This document shows positions 15,930-24,664 of a DNA stretch of 64,000 bases, piece by piece. Source of the DNA: Myxococcales bacterium. Lineage in GTDB: Bacteria; Myxococcota_A; Polyangia; Polyangiales; Ga0077539. Where the stretch lies: the NCBI GenBank assembly GCA_016793325.1, contig JAEUKI010000071.1, forward strand, positions 62,001-126,000, in the 5' to 3' direction. The position numbers were made by a program, and so were the translations under genes. How positions within the stretch are numbered: the first letter of the stretch is position 1; every line of letters starts with the position of its first letter. The notes below the pieces were generated by a model that made no database searches, was not told the DNA's origin, and saw nothing but the letters and a program-made list of their open reading frames with translations.

Positions 15930-17609
15930 TTACGGGCGAAACACCATGATCCCTGCGTTGCTGCCGGCGACGATCGCGTCGAGCGCTCCGCTCGCGTTCA
16001 TCACGGGGACGACCGGTGAGTACCAGTGGGGGCGCTGCACGAAGTCCGTCGCGAGGTTGCCGGTGCGCCAGCGCTCTTTTCCCGTCGAGAGATCGAGGGC
16101 GACGAGGGCTTCGCGGTTGCCGTCGATGTAGTGAACGAACACCGCGCAGTCTGCGATGACCGTCACCGCGCCGCGACCCATCGAGTCCGCGGGCTCGTCG
16201 AAGAACCAGCGCTCTTTTCCGGTGGCGCACTCGACGGCGCGCACTTGTCCTTTGGCGGTTCGGTAGACCACGGCCCCGCCGCCGATGGCGGGCTTCGCTG
16301 CGTACATCGGCTGTTGTGCGTCGTTGCACTCGCTCACCCATCGCGCTTTGCCCGTGGCGGGATCGAGCGCGCGGACGGCTTTCAGGTCGCACACGAACAC
16401 GCTTTCGCCGAAGGCCGCAGGAGAGAGCGCGTAGGGGAGGGTCTTCCAGAGGAGCGCTCCGGTGCGCGCGTCGATGGCGTGGAGTTTCGCCGTCGAAACG
16501 AAGAGGATGCCGTCGGGGCTGAGCGCGGTTCCGTGGCAGACGCCGTGGCTCGACTCGACGGGCGCGGCCCAGCGCTTTCGGCGCTTGGTCGCGTCGTACG
16601 CGAGCACTTCTTTCTTCGTGCTCACGAGGTAGCAGTCTTCGAAGCGCACGGGCTCGGCGTTGATCCCCGCGCACTTGATGGTCCATCGCTCGGCGCCGTC
16701 GTCGATCGCGAGGCCGACGAGCCTGTCCTTGAGCGCGAGCACGAAGGTGTCGCCTTCGACGAACCCGCCGCGGACGACCCACGACTGCGCGGTCGAGAGC
16801 TCTTTGGCCCAGCGATCGGCGGACTTCGCGCGGACCTCGACCGCCGCTGCGTACGCGAGAAACGAGCTCGAGCCGCCGTACACGACGCGGTCGCAGGCGA
16901 TCGGGTCGCCGCCGAACTCGCCGCCCTTCGCGTTGGTGTCGACGGACTCGATCTTCGTCGGCGCGCTCGCCCAGCAGCCGCCCGACGGTTGAAACGAATT
17001 GGTGTGCGCAAAATCACCGAGGTACGCCGCGCGCACCGCCGGCTGCGCGCCCGCGGGTGAAGCGACCTTCGCAACGGATTTTGCGGGGGACTTTGATTTT
17101 GTGGGCTTTGCGGCTGGCGCTTGGGCTTCGGGGGCGTCCCACTCGGGGAGCTCGCCCATCGCTGCGTCCCAGGCGGTGCGAAGGAGCGCGAGGGCGGTCT
17201 TCTCGGCGGGGCAGGGGTCGATCCAGCGGATGGCCGCGAGGACGACCGTGCTGTCGGGGTCGAACCCGTAGACCTTGGGCATGACCTTGTCGCCGACGGG
17301 GAGCTTTCGTTCGACGCCGGAGTCGCTGTTCATCTCGAAGACGGTCTTGGCGCGAACGACGACGCGGCCCTTCTTGTGGTGATCGTCGTAGAACTCGTTG
17401 CCGTCGACGAGCTGCGCGACGAAGGAGGGCTCGTGCACGTGCGCGATGACCTCGCCGTCGCTGTCCGCGAACTTGATCCACGGCGGGTCTCCGCCGGCGA
17501 TTTCCTTCTTCGCGATCGAGACGAACTCGTCGTGACTGCGGGCCTTCAGCGCCTTCTTCGAGCCGTGGTCGATCGTGAGGACTCGATCGTTGGACTTGTT
17601 CTTCGCCAT
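15930..17609 (-). CDS. PQQ-type beta-propeller protein with N-terminal conserved domain
   Basis: 559 residues, no signal peptide. Residues 1-150 form a separate domain of unknown type (KSNDRVLTIDHGSKKAL at the start). A Lys/Pro/Ala linker (about 155-190) leads to a propeller of about seven blades with the repeated pattern xxhxALDxxTGKxRW (for example LHAIDARTGALLWKT, VRALDPATGKARW, ALDLSTGKERWR). This pattern is typical of PQQ_2/BamB-like repeats, here in a probably cytoplasmic protein. No quinoprotein active-site residues were identified, so a scaffold or sensor role is more likely than dehydrogenase activity. The diiron-like gene lies 30 bp upstream on the same strand, so the two may be co-transcribed. 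Confidence 0.75.
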   Translation of the reverse strand: MAKNKSNDRVLTIDHGSKKALKARSHDEFVSIAKKEIAGGDPPWIKFADSDGEVIAHVHEPSFVAQLVDGNEFYDDHHKKGRVVVRAKTVFEMNSDSGVERKLPVGDKVMPKVYGFDPDSTVVLAAIRWIDPCPAEKTALALLRTAWDAAMGELPEWDAPEAQAPAAKPTKSKSPAKSVAKVASPAGAQPAVRAAYLGDFAHTNSFQPSGGCWASAPTKIESVDTNAKGGEFGGDPIACDRVVYGGSSSFLAYAAAVEVRAKSADRWAKELSTAQSWVVRGGFVEGDTFVLALKDRLVGLAIDDGAERWTIKCAGINAEPVRFEDCYLVSTKKEVLAYDATKRRKRWAAPVESSHGVCHGTALSPDGILFVSTAKLHAIDARTGALLWKTLPYALSPAAFGESVFVCDLKAVRALDPATGKARWVSECNDAQQPMYAAKPAIGGGAVVYRTAKGQVRAVECATGKERWFFDEPADSMGRGAVTVIADCAVFVHYIDGNREALVALDLSTGKERWRTGNLATDFVQRPHWYSPVVPVMNASGALDAIVAGSNAGIMVFRP

Positions 17610-17639
17610 CGGCGAGGAGCATACGTCCGTCGTTCGCGC

Positions 17640-18485
17640 TCACGCGAAGAACGCGCGGCGGCGCACTTCGTCGGGAAGATCACTGTAGTCGAAGCGCGCG
17701 ATCGCGTCGGCTTCGTTCGCTTCGAGCCCGAGCGCGATGAGCTCTCGATCTTGGACGCGGTGGCTCTCGGCGATGAGCCTCGCGAGGGGGAGCGCGACGC
17801 GACGGCCCGCGGCGCCCACCATCACGCGGTTGAACGTGATGTGGCCCACTTCGTCGACGAGGACTTCGATGAGACGTCTCTCCATCGATTCGCGCACGGC
17901 GGGCTCGTCGCGAAAGAGGGACTTCAGTCGGCCGAGCATCCAGTTGAACGTGTGGACGCCTGCGATTTCGGCGGCGAGCAAGAGCGGGTGAAAGAGCGCG
18001 GGCGGCATCCGCGCGAGCGTCGCGATGAGCGCGCGAAGGGGCAGCGGTGGTTTCCACGCGGACCCGACGACGAGGCCGTCGAAGTGCCCCGCGGCGCCGA
18101 CGAGGAGCTTGGTGTGATAGCGCTCTTCGTCGACGAGGGTCCTTTCGATCGTGGCCGCGAGGGTGGGCTTTTCGTGGGCTGGTTTTCGAGCCTTCGAGAT
18201 CACCTCGACGCCGTACGCTTCGCCGGCGTTCATCTTGACGAACGCGAGCAGGGCGAGCTCTTCGTTCGAGAGGTCACCGTCCGTGAGCCTGCCGTAGTTG
18301 CGGTTGAAGCTCGCGCTGTCGACCCGTAGCTTCGCGCGCACGAGCGTCGGATCGAAGGTCGTCATGCGCTCGTCCCGGGTTCGAAAGCTCGGTCCGTTGC
18401 GCTCCGCGAGAAACCGCCCGTAGTCCGAGAGCAGGTCGTCGCTGCGTCGGGGCTCGGGCGCCGTGCCGTAGAAGCTCTGGGTCAT
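17640..18485 (-). CDS. Ferritin-like diiron protein (oxygenase/oxidase-like)
   Basis: 281 residues from the ATG at 18485. Mostly helical, with two Glu-x2-His motifs, EERYH and DEVGH, about 100 residues apart, preceded by acidic residues (LSNEELALLAF, AAEIAGVHTFN). This is the pattern of carboxylate-bridged diiron helical bundles such as AurF-type N-oxygenases and ferritin-like proteins. The substrate is unknown. Diverges from a LysR-type regulator 82 bp away, which is the usual arrangement for a regulator and its target. Earlier in-frame starts would invade that promoter region and were rejected. Confidence 0.62.
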   Translation of the reverse strand: MTQSFYGTAPEPRRSDDLLSDYGRFLAERNGPSFRTRDERMTTFDPTLVRAKLRVDSASFNRNYGRLTDGDLSNEELALLAFVKMNAGEAYGVEVISKARKPAHEKPTLAATIERTLVDEERYHTKLLVGAAGHFDGLVVGSAWKPPLPLRALIATLARMPPALFHPLLLAAEIAGVHTFNWMLGRLKSLFRDEPAVRESMERRLIEVLVDEVGHITFNRVMVGAAGRRVALPLARLIAESHRVQDRELIALGLEANEADAIARFDYSDLPDEVRRRAFFA

Positions 18486-18567
18486 GCAGGGCAGCCTGAC
18501 CGCAGAAACGACCGGCGAACATGGCTCGTTGACGCTCGTCAGTGTAGCGTGAACGCTCCAGGTATCG

Positions 18568-19467
18568 ATGGACGAACTCTTGTCGCTCTTGCCGACGTTG
18601 ATTGCGCTCGCGAGGACGGGCTCGGTGAGCAGGACTGCGAGCGATCTCGGAGTTCCGCGGAGCACGGTGAGCCGACGGCTCGCGCGCATCGAAGCGGTGG
18701 TCGGCTACGAGGTCGCGGAGCGCGGGCGGCAGCGGCTCGAGTTGACCGCGGCGGGGCGGGCGCTGGTCGACGGCGCCGTGGACGCGCTCGCGCGATTGTC
18801 GTCCGTGCACGAGCGCGCCCTCGCGCAGCACGGCGTCGTGCAGGGAACGCTTCGCCTCGCGACCCCGCCGGGAGTCACGGGCGCGTTCATCGGGCACTTT
18901 CTCGCGTGGCTTCACGAGCGCCACCCGCGGATCGAGGTCGAGCTGACCGTCACCGAGCGTCGGTATTTTCGCGCCGAAGAGGGCTACGACATCGTGCTCG
19001 TGGTGGGGGCGTTGGACGCTTCGGGCTCGTCGGCGTGGATACGTCGCAAGCTCGGGAGCGCGGACATGTTGGCCGTGGCGAGCCCGAAGTACCTCGCGCG
19101 TGCGGGCGTTCCCTCGGGGATCGATGGACTCGCGCGGCACGTGTTGCTCTCGTTCGCGACGCCGGGGAGTGATCCCTCGTGGCCGTCGAGGGACGGAGGC
19201 TCGGTGCCCGTGCGACCGAGTCTGCTCTGCAACGACCTGTCGGTGTTGCGCGAGACTGCGGTGGCGGGGATGGGGATCGCGCTCGTTCCCTCGTACGTGG
19301 TTGTGGGAGAGCTCGCGAGCGGAGCGCTCGAGCCCGTGTTGCCCGCGGTCGTCGGCAGTCAGGTCCCCATCTTCGCGCTCTATCCCGCCGAGCGACGGAC
19401 GAGCCCGCTGCTCGAAGCTGCGCTCGCGGCGGTGTCCGAGTTCGCTTCCGCGCAGACGCCGCAGTGA
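18568..19467 (+). CDS. LysR-type transcriptional regulator
   Basis: 299 residues, standard length. N-terminal helix-turn-helix at about 15-60 (GSVSRTASDLGVPRSTVSRRLARIE) with Ser/Arg-rich recognition helix; residues 90-295 form the substrate-binding domain (LRLATPPGVTGAFIGHFLAWL, then GMGIALVPSYVV). It controls DNA in response to a small molecule. Two targets are plausible: the divergent diiron gene (17640-18485) and the SDR gene that begins 15 bp downstream on the same strand. Confidence 0.9.
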   Translation: MDELLSLLPTLIALARTGSVSRTASDLGVPRSTVSRRLARIEAVVGYEVAERGRQRLELTAAGRALVDGAVDALARLSSVHERALAQHGVVQGTLRLATPPGVTGAFIGHFLAWLHERHPRIEVELTVTERRYFRAEEGYDIVLVVGALDASGSSAWIRRKLGSADMLAVASPKYLARAGVPSGIDGLARHVLLSFATPGSDPSWPSRDGGSVPVRPSLLCNDLSVLRETAVAGMGIALVPSYVVVGELASGALEPVLPAVVGSQVPIFALYPAERRTSPLLEAALAAVSEFASAQTPQ

Positions 19468-19482
19468 TGCGATCATGCGCTG

Positions 19483-20916
19483 GTGCGACCACGGAAAAAA
19501 GTGTTGCTCACAGGCGCGACTGGAAATTGGGGGAGAGCCACGTTGAGCGAGCTGGCGTCGCGTGATCGCGCGGACGTGCGCGCGCTCGTGTTGCCAACCG
19601 CCCAAGAGCGCGCGCGCATCGCTGAGTTTCGAGCGATGAAGAACCTCGAGGTGATCGAGGGCGACCTCACGGACCCGGCGTGCGTCGCGACGTGCGTGCG
19701 CGGCGTCGACGTGATCCTGCACGTGGGCGCGGTCGTGTCTCCCGTGGCCGACGATCAACCCGTGCTCGCGCACCGCGTGAACACAGGCGCGGCGAAGAAC
19801 ATCGTCGACGCCGTGGCCGCGCTCGATGATCCGTCGCGCGTCTCCGTGGTGATGGTGGGCTCCGTCGCGCAGACGGGCGGGCGCAATCCGCCTCGGCACT
19901 GGGGGCGCGTCGGCGACCCGATTTGTGTGTCCGAATTCGACGAGTACGGGCAGAGCAAGGTCGTCGCCGAGCGCACGCTCATCGACTCGGGCCTTCCGCG
20001 CTGGGCGTGGCTGCGGCAGTCGGGGATCTTGCATCGAGGGCTGCTCGGCGTGCAGGACCCGATCGTGACGCACGTCCCGCTCGGGGGCGTTCTCGAGTGG
20101 GTGACCGCGGAGGACTCCGCGAGGCTGCTCGCGAACATCGTGGAAAACGAGGTTCCAGATGAATTCTGGTGTGATGTATACAACGTGGGCGGCGGCGAGG
20201 CGTGGCGCTGGACCAACTGGCAGATGCTCCAACAGATCTCGCGCGCGCTCGGGACCGAGGACCCACGACGTTGGTACGAGCGGCGGTGGTTCGCGCGTAA
20301 GAACTTTCACGGCCACTGGTACACGGACTCGGATCGACTCGAGGCGATGCTCCCGTTTCGAAAGGACACCGTCGAGGCTGCGCTCGCTCGCTGCGTCGAG
20401 CACGCGCCGACGAGCGCGAAGATGGCGCGGTTCGTCCCCGACGCCGTGATCAAGCACTTCGGAATGAAGCCGCTCGCCTCGCGTCCGCGCGGGACGCTCG
20501 CGTGGATTCGCGCGCGCGAAGCCGAGAAGATCCGCGCGTACTACGGCTCGATGGACGACTTGAACGCCATCGGCGACTGGTCGAGCTTCGACGAGCCGGC
20601 GCCGTCGAGGGTTCAGACGCGCCTGTCGCACGGCTACGACGAGGACAAGCCGCGCGCTCGATGGGCGCTGAGCGACCTGCGCGACGCCGCGCACTTTCGC
20701 GGAGGGAGCGTCGTCTCGACGCACATGCGCGAGGGGGACCTCGGCGCGAAGGTCACCTGGGCGTGCGCCGATGGGCACCGCTTCGACGCGAGCCCGCGGC
20801 TCGTGCTCGCCGCGGGACACTGGTGCCCGACGTGCCTTCGCGCGCCGCGCGAGTACGCGAGGCACTGCGAGCGCAACGCGTTTCTCGCGCAGGTTCAGCC
20901 AGAGTTTCCTGCGTGA
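19483..20916 (+). CDS. Extended SDR (NAD-dependent epimerase/dehydratase-like) with C-terminal Cys/His tail
   Basis: 477 residues from a GTG start, the only start in frame near the domain. Nucleotide-binding motif GATGNWGRA (residues 10-18) and catalytic YGQSK (Y-x3-K) identify an extended short-chain dehydrogenase. The body runs to about residue 330. The remaining 140 residues are unusual: a linker, then WACADGHRF and HWCPTC, a C-x3-H ... C-x2-C set that could bind zinc. Fusion of an SDR to a zinc-ribbon-like tail is not common. Follows a LysR gene by 15 bp and may be its target. Substrate unknown. Confidence 0.78.
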   Translation: MRPRKKVLLTGATGNWGRATLSELASRDRADVRALVLPTAQERARIAEFRAMKNLEVIEGDLTDPACVATCVRGVDVILHVGAVVSPVADDQPVLAHRVNTGAAKNIVDAVAALDDPSRVSVVMVGSVAQTGGRNPPRHWGRVGDPICVSEFDEYGQSKVVAERTLIDSGLPRWAWLRQSGILHRGLLGVQDPIVTHVPLGGVLEWVTAEDSARLLANIVENEVPDEFWCDVYNVGGGEAWRWTNWQMLQQISRALGTEDPRRWYERRWFARKNFHGHWYTDSDRLEAMLPFRKDTVEAALARCVEHAPTSAKMARFVPDAVIKHFGMKPLASRPRGTLAWIRAREAEKIRAYYGSMDDLNAIGDWSSFDEPAPSRVQTRLSHGYDEDKPRARWALSDLRDAAHFRGGSVVSTHMREGDLGAKVTWACADGHRFDASPRLVLAAGHWCPTCLRAPREYARHCERNAFLAQVQPEFPA

Positions 20917-20926
20917 GCCGCGCGTT

Positions 20927-21640
20927 TCAGAACGCGCAGGAGTGCGTGTCGGTCGCAGTCACGCGCTGACGGCCGCGGCCCGCGTCGACCTCGAGCTCGA
21001 GCGTCACCTCGGCGGTGCAGAGGTCGCGGCAGCTGCCCGAGGGCGCGGGGGTTCCCGTGGTCTTGCTCATCGAGCTCGAGCCTGCGCCGCCGACGAGCGC
21101 CACGGACAACGGCGTGACGACGAGCGTCTGCGCGAGCGTGGTGCTCGTCGTGCGAAGCGTGAGCGTCGCCGAGACGACCGTCGCCGTCGCGCCGAGGCCG
21201 CCCGAGACGTCGAGTCGCCAGTTGGCGCGGATCGGGTCGGGCGCGACGATCGGCATGCAGTTCGAAAACGAGTTGAACTCCGCGATCGAAATACGCGCCC
21301 CGGTATTCATCACGTCGCTCGCGTCGCTCGCGTCTGCCGCGGCCTCCGCAGGAGCGTCGGGGCGCGAGTCCGGAGCGCTGTCGCTGCTCTGCGCGTCGGA
21401 CCCTGCGTCGGCGCTCGCGTCCATGGTCGCGTCCATCGCAGCGTCCTCGGGTGACGACGTGTCTGGAGCGTCCGGAGCGCTGTCGACGGCGGTCGCGTCC
21501 GCGGCGTCCGTCGTCGACGTGTCCGAGCGAGCGTCGACGGCGCCGTCGGACGGCGTCGCGGGCGAGGCGCACGCAGTAAACAAGGCGCAAGCGAGCAGCG
21601 CTCCGAACGGAGCAAGCGTCGTCGATCGAAGGGATGTCAT
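20927..21640 (-). CDS. Lipoprotein with Asp/Ala-rich linker
   Basis: 237 residues. Signal with lipobox (LLACALFTAC), then about 80 residues of Asp/Ala/Ser repeats (DAADATAVDSAPDAPD-like), a flexible acidic linker typical of myxobacterial surface lipoproteins. The C-terminal 120 residues form a beta-rich domain with Cys residues (NSFSNCMP, SCRDLCT, HSCAF) that could pair. Converges with the SDR gene, leaving 10 bp. No family assigned. Confidence 0.75.
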   Translation of the reverse strand: MTSLRSTTLAPFGALLACALFTACASPATPSDGAVDARSDTSTTDAADATAVDSAPDAPDTSSPEDAAMDATMDASADAGSDAQSSDSAPDSRPDAPAEAAADASDASDVMNTGARISIAEFNSFSNCMPIVAPDPIRANWRLDVSGGLGATATVVSATLTLRTTSTTLAQTLVVTPLSVALVGGAGSSSMSKTTGTPAPSGSCRDLCTAEVTLELEVDAGRGRQRVTATDTHSCAF

Positions 21641-21899
21641 GGCGAGGAGTCTACCTCCGCGACGCGTGCGTCGGTAGCCGCGGGGGCGGAGAGGCGAGAT
21701 TGATTCGATGGTCGTATTTCAAACGAGCCTCCCGAGTTCGTCGCGAACGAGGGGCTACGACGCATTGGCGCCGAACACTGACGTGCCTCGACGCCAGTTC
21801 TGTGGGGAGAATTCCTGCGTGTCGTGCGATCGAGCGTCGCAGCCCGACTCACGCGGAAGGCATGTCGATCCGAGCACGCGTTTCACGCGGGGGGAGCCT

Positions 21900-22074
21900 C
21901 GGCCTCACCCCCGCTGCCGCGCGCCCCTCTCCCGCGCTCCAGCGCGGGAGAGGGGCTACTGGGACCGAAGCGTTGTGGCAGAAAACCTACAGCTGTCTGC
22001 CAGCCCACAAAATCAAAGCCCTTCTCCCGCGCTCGAGCGCGGGAGAGGGGCGCGCGGCAGCGGGGGTGAGGCCG
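21900..22074. repeat. REPIN-like palindromic element (two 58-bp inverted arms)
   Basis: Left arm 21900-21957 and right arm 22017-22074 are reverse complements with two mismatches in 58 bp. Each arm also folds by itself: CCCCTCTCCCGCGCT pairs with AGCGCGGGAGAGGGG. The 59-bp core has a short stem too (TTGTGG with CCACAA). The overall shape, two REP-like hairpins in opposite orientation around a spacer, is that of a REPIN or small MITE. It occupies the 527-bp gap before the gene at 22168; nothing else was seen there. Arms share GCTGCCGCGCGCCCC with the DUF559 element at 51.3 kb. Confidence 0.88.
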
Positions 22075-22167
22075 CACGGACGCGCGCTGCGAGTGCGCCG
22101 CAGTGTTCGGCGCGAACGGGGGGGCGGGCTACGACGCTCGCGTGCGGCGCGGTATACGCTCGAGACG

Positions 22168-23115
22168 ATGGCTCGCTCTTCGGCGAACAAAGCGACGACG
22201 AAGTCCTCCACGAAGAAGCCTGTTTCGAAGGCCGCCTCGCCGCACTTGGTCTCTGCGAAATCCCGATCGAAAGGGCCGCCGCCACGCGCGCTCTGCGGTG
22301 TCGATCTTCGGACGGCGGGCGAGAAGTTTCTTGCGCCGACGCGGCCGAAGCTCGCGCTCGCGCAGGAGGCGTTGGCGTCGATCACGGATCCAGCGGAGGC
22401 GTGGGAGGCGCTGGCGGCGAGAGACGTCGTTCCGCTGTCGTGGGTGTCGCATCCGACGCGGCAGGTGGTCGTCGATGGGGTGAAGTGCCCGCGTTGTCGC
22501 GACCCGTTCGTGGGGCACACACGAAAATGCCCGCGCGCTGCGGTTCCCGCGACGGTCGCTGCGGCGCTCACGCTCGCGAGCGACCCCGCGACGGTCGAGA
22601 CGGTCGAGTCGCTCGCGCTCGAAGCGTTTGCGCGCATTCGGCGCAACGCGGATCGACCGCGGCGCGTCATCTGGCGCGTGGTCGGGGGCGACTATCCGTC
22701 CGTGCTGTATCGCAAGCGACCCGCGCAGATCCTCGTGTCTTCCCCACACGGAACCATCATCGAAGCGGGCGACGCGCTCGCGAAGAGCGCTGGGATCGAC
22801 GGGCGCTGGTGGTCCGTCGCAGGCCCGCGAACGATGTACTACGGCGGGATCGACGACGCTGAGCTCGCGCGGCGAGGGTACGTTCCGAACCACTACGCGC
22901 TGGCGATGGCGTACCGCGCGGACGCGATGAACTTCTGGTCCTGGGAGAACAACAGCCGCAAGCGCTCGGAGGACAACCCCTTCGCGCCCTTGTGCGAAGC
23001 GTGGTTGCTCGGATACGCGATCGACGGCGTCGAAGAAGACGAGATCGTGTTGCTCGCGTTGGACGCGTCGGTTTCAAGACCGACGCTGCTACGGTTCGAG
23101 CGAGACGGCGGGTGA
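22168..23115 (+). CDS. Three-copy family protein, member 1 (function unknown)
   Basis: 315 residues. Lys/Ser/Ala-rich basic N-terminus (1-45), then a helical domain with DPAEAWEALAARDVVPLSWV and a possible metal site VKCPRCRDPF with a second HTRKC. The C-terminal motif NPFAPLCEAWLLGYAID followed by EDEIVLLAL recurs in the proteins at 35242-36036 and 56897-57799, which also share the AWE-x-LAAR segment, so the three are paralogues. The Cys pair is present in two of the three copies only. No domain was recognised. The basic N-terminus could contact nucleic acid, but that is speculation. Confidence 0.75.
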   Translation: MARSSANKATTKSSTKKPVSKAASPHLVSAKSRSKGPPPRALCGVDLRTAGEKFLAPTRPKLALAQEALASITDPAEAWEALAARDVVPLSWVSHPTRQVVVDGVKCPRCRDPFVGHTRKCPRAAVPATVAAALTLASDPATVETVESLALEAFARIRRNADRPRRVIWRVVGGDYPSVLYRKRPAQILVSSPHGTIIEAGDALAKSAGIDGRWWSVAGPRTMYYGGIDDAELARRGYVPNHYALAMAYRADAMNFWSWENNSRKRSEDNPFAPLCEAWLLGYAIDGVEEDEIVLLALDASVSRPTLLRFERDGG

Positions 23116-23275
23116 GCGCGGGTGGGGAGGGCGTCGAGGCCGAATGCGGCGCCCAGCGGGTCGTCGGGATCGCCCACGTCGCGAACGCGCCGCGTTGAGC
23201 GGCCTCCACGCTTCGAGAGACGCCGCGCCCCGTCGCGCTCGCTGCTGTGGTAGGGCAGTGCGCGACACGACCGAG

Positions 23276-24628
23276 ATGCGTGCGACTTCGATGCGTTCTC
23301 TCTTCGCGCTCTGTGTGCTCGCGCCGGGCATCGCAGGCAGCGACGGCGGTGGTCTCGACGGAGCGGTCCCCGACGCTGCGATCGCGCCGGACGCCGACGC
23401 GCTCTCCGACGCGGGCTCGTCGATCGACGCGTCGGTGACGGTCGCGCCAACGCCCGTCGTGTGGGACCCCGCGCAGCGATCGGTGCGCGTTCTGCGCAAC
23501 GGCGAGGCCGTTCGAACGCAGCCGCGCGCGGACGCTCCGCGCAGGGGATCGCTCGCGGCGGGCGCTCGCTTCGCGGTGCTCGAGGCCGTGAGCGCGCCGG
23601 GCTGTCGCAACGCGTGGGTTCGGATCGCGACCGAGGCGTGGGTTTGCTCGGACGTGCTCGCGGCGAGCGCGCTCGAGCCCGCGGCGACCGAGCAGCCGGA
23701 GCTTCCTCCGAACGCTGGGGGACTGCCGTTTCGCTACGCGCGTCCGCGGCAGGACGACACGCTCTTGTGGCGAAGCCTCTCGGACGTGGGCGATCTTCGT
23801 CGCGGCGTCGCGCTGCGAAGAGACAACACGCTGGCGGTGCGCGAAGTGCTGACGGGGCGCTCGCCGCGGATCGCGGTGATCAGCGACGGGCGCGTGTTGT
23901 ACGAGCGGGACCTCGTGTGGATTGCGCCGGCGACCACGCCCTCGGGGCACTTCTATCGCGCCGGAGCGACCGTCGACAGCGTGGTGTTCTGCTCGCGCGC
24001 GACCCGAGCGTGGCCCACCGCGGCGCTCGCGCTCACGGGGACGAGCCGCGACGGCCCCCGCGAGATCGCTGCGCGGCGGGTGTTCGTCGTGCGCGACGAG
24101 CGCTCGATCGGCGGGACGCTCGTGTGGTTCACGGACCGCGGGTGGGTTCGGTCGGGGCCTTGCGCGCGGCCCACGCGCGCGGATCCGCCAGCGAATCTCC
24201 AGCGAGACGAGCGATGGCTCGACGTCGATCGCCGCACGCAAATCGCGGTCGCGTACGAAGGGACGACGCCTCGTTGGGCCGCGCTCGTGTCGACGGGCCG
24301 CGCGGGGCACGCCACGACGCAAGGGACGTTTCGATTGCGCTCGAAGCACGCGTGGGACGACATGAGCAACGTCGGGTCCGGCGCGTCGTTCGCGGAGCTC
24401 TACTTCGTCGCGGCGGTCCCGTGGGTGCAGTACTTTCACGGCGGACAAGCGCTGCACGGGGCGTTTTGGCACGACGAGTTCGGCACGGCGCGGTCGCACG
24501 GCTGCGTGAACCTCGCGCCCGCGGACGCGCGCTGGCTGTTCGGCTGGGCGCCGCCGCTGCTCCCGCCGGGGTTCACACAAATTCAAGCGACGCGCGCGGA
24601 CCCAGGGATGATCGTGCGTGTGCGCTGA
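23276..24628 (+). CDS. L,D-transpeptidase (YkuD) lipoprotein-like, with SH3-like region
   Basis: 450 residues. N-terminal signal peptide (MRSLFALCVLAPGIAG), then a short Asp/Ala linker, an SH3-like stretch with Cys (about 60-130: VRVLRNGEAV, CRNAWVRIATEAWVC) and a long middle region. The C-terminal 110 residues hold the YkuD catalytic motif: HGAFWHDEFG, then SHGCVNL with the active-site Cys. Such enzymes cross-link peptidoglycan through 3-3 bonds or attach lipoproteins, in the periplasm. Start 23276 (ATG) was preferred; 23291 is also possible and gives the same signal peptide core. Stands alone on this strand. Confidence 0.88.
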   Translation: MRATSMRSLFALCVLAPGIAGSDGGGLDGAVPDAAIAPDADALSDAGSSIDASVTVAPTPVVWDPAQRSVRVLRNGEAVRTQPRADAPRRGSLAAGARFAVLEAVSAPGCRNAWVRIATEAWVCSDVLAASALEPAATEQPELPPNAGGLPFRYARPRQDDTLLWRSLSDVGDLRRGVALRRDNTLAVREVLTGRSPRIAVISDGRVLYERDLVWIAPATTPSGHFYRAGATVDSVVFCSRATRAWPTAALALTGTSRDGPREIAARRVFVVRDERSIGGTLVWFTDRGWVRSGPCARPTRADPPANLQRDERWLDVDRRTQIAVAYEGTTPRWAALVSTGRAGHATTQGTFRLRSKHAWDDMSNVGSGASFAELYFVAAVPWVQYFHGGQALHGAFWHDEFGTARSHGCVNLAPADARWLFGWAPPLLPPGFTQIQATRADPGMIVRVR

Positions 24629-24664
24629 GCGCCCTGCGTGGCGATTTGATTCGATGACCTGTTT

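Noticed and set aside
18274..20865. 863-codon open frame on the minus strand
   Set aside because: Antisense to a LysR gene and an SDR gene with intact motifs.
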